In this document: positions 63,099-64,000 of the stretch, one piece after another
Numbering within the stretch: position 1 is the first letter of the stretch
How the letters are laid out: the number at the start of each line of letters is the position of its first letter
Source: Stagonosporopsis chrysanthemi
Taxonomy: Eukaryota; Ascomycota; Dothideomycetes; Pleosporales; Didymellaceae
NCBI GenBank assembly: GCA_022560025.1
Contig: JAFISE010000050.1
Coordinates: 1-64,000, forward strand
Direction of reading: 5' to 3'
DNA: 64,000 bases
Program-made: the position numbers and the translations under genes
Notes under the pieces: model-generated
Told to the model about the DNA's origin: nothing
The model's input: the letters and a program-made list of their open reading frames with translations, nothing else
Databases searched by the model: none

Positions 63099-64000
63099 TC
63101 AATATTCCGCACAATCTTCGTAGATATCCAACTCATCATCGCTCGCCTGCTTCGCGGCCAACCTCTTCGCAACCCCCTCCTCCCCATCCATCGCCATACC
63201 CACGCCCACACCGGCAACCCCAGCTCCTCCCTTGATGCCCGCCACCAATCCATCCGCGATCGCCTCGCGCTGCCTCTTCACTTCACTCAGATACTGGAGC
63301 GCGAGCCTAGCGCATTCCTCCTTTGCCTTTTTCTTTCCAAAGACATTTCGTACTTCGCCAATAGGACCCTCATGCGCGCCGCCATTCTTAAAGTAGCAGG
63401 ACACGGTGTGCAGGTCCGGGACGGATGGATTTTCGTACGAGAAGCGGTACTCGGGCGTGTTGAGGCTGAGCATGTGCGCCAGCGCGGCGACCTGCGATGT
63501 CGTCGATCCGCTGTTGGGCGTAGCGGTCGAGGCTGTAATAGCTCTGCGTGCGCCTGAGGAGGGTGATTGTGGGGTTTCGGCAACGGTTTTGCGCTTCTTG
63601 ATGCCACCGACGGTGGTGAAGTCTTCCGGCCAGAGGTTCTTCGACTTGAAGTGGGCAACAGCGCAGCCAGCGGCGTGTTGGCGGGCGGCCTTTTTGGAGC
63701 CGAAGAGGGCATCGAGGGAGCTGAAGGGCTGGTCGTGTCCTTCAATCTCCATCAGACATGCCCATCGGGTGCCAAGCTGGTAGTCGGTGTAGGTCGGTTG
63801 AGGACAGGATGTTGCGCGTTGAAACTCTGTTTCTTCGCGTCAGGAAAGTACCATAAAATCCTGAAAATACGTACCAAGAAGCTGACCGACATAGTTTTCA
63901 TCCGGTTCTTCTTTCTTCTTTGGCTGCTGCTGTACCGGCTCACCCTTTGGCTTCTTTGCTTTGCCGTAATTCTTAATTCGCCCTTCTTCCACAAGTCTCT
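63099..64000 (-). CDS. Double-stranded RNA-binding-domain protein, 5' end outside window
   Basis: The last exon is 63826-63099; a 48-nt intron (GTACGT, CTGAC branch, AACAG) separates it from a preceding exon, 64000-63875, that runs off the window. Visible protein: a Lys/Pro/Gln-rich linker, then a first dsRBD-like module (ENYVGQLLEFQRATSCPQPT, YTDYQLGTRWACLMEIEG, FGSKKAARQHAAGCAVAHF), a Ser/Thr linker and a second module (SQVAALAHMLSLNTPEYRFS, GPIGEVRNVFGKKKAKEECA). The alanine-rich final helix with basic KKAKEE residues is the typical RNA-contacting part. The tail is acidic (DDELDIYEDCAEY). No RNase III or helicase domain is visible in the window, but could lie upstream. Role in RNA processing or silencing is inference. 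Confidence 0.85.

Noticed and set aside
1..64000. tRNA, rRNA, intact transposase or reverse-transcriptase genes
   Set aside because: Looked for cloverleaf B-box patterns, terminal repeats and polymerase/integrase motifs by eye and found none that hold up; a covariance-model scan (tRNAscan-SE) would be needed to be certain for tRNAs.

Overview
The window is nuclear DNA of a filamentous ascomycete (Pezizomycotina; Dothideomycetes is my best guess, unproven). Reasons: genes have few introns of about 40-60 nt with GTAAGT/GTACGT-type donors and CTAAC/CTGAC branch sites; there is a GATA-type white-collar-2 photoreceptor partner, a Zn2Cys6 regulator and a PhiA-like secreted wall protein; and classic eukaryotic genes such as rpb2, rad50 and cdc20 are present. 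I found no rRNA, tRNA, CRISPR array or intact transposon.

Layout. 0-17 kb is gene-poor: an uncertain gene at the left edge, a disordered basic-tail protein, a KPEYKPS-repeat secreted protein, a large fungal hypothetical, a Zn2Cys6 transcription factor, a long stretch with a decayed gene (about 13.9-15.2 kb), then the cyclophilin-RRM protein Cyp6/PPIL4. 17.9-40 kb is a dense housekeeping block: rpb2, a quinone-oxidoreductase-like MDR protein, dsk2 (followed by a nonsense-riddled relic), a kelch-BTB protein, cdc20, a Dia2/Pof3-like TPR/F-box protein, wc-2 and rad50, with long microsatellites between.

42.4-52.4 kb is an accessory catabolic neighbourhood: an MFS drug/H+ antiporter broken by one extra base, a GH1 beta-glucosidase, a GDSL esterase, a GH95 alpha-L-fucosidase and, divergent from it, a seven-exon sugar transporter.

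52.9-58.4 kb is the most striking part: a MobA-like nucleotidyltransferase, a stand-alone MoeA-like molybdenum insertase and a 977-residue bacterial-type molybdopterin oxidoreductase of the DMSO-reductase superfamily. Known eukaryotic molybdoenzymes use Mo-molybdopterin without a guanine dinucleotide, so this looks like a compact, probably bacterial-derived bis-MGD module in a fungus: MoeA inserts Mo, MobA attaches GMP, and the oxidoreductase uses the product.

59-64 kb has a lysine-methyltransferase-like protein, a wax-synthase/MBOAT-like membrane protein and a dsRNA-binding-domain protein that runs off the right edge.

Exon boundaries were set by eye from splice signals and frame continuity, without transcript data. 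All family calls are from motif recognition, not database searches.
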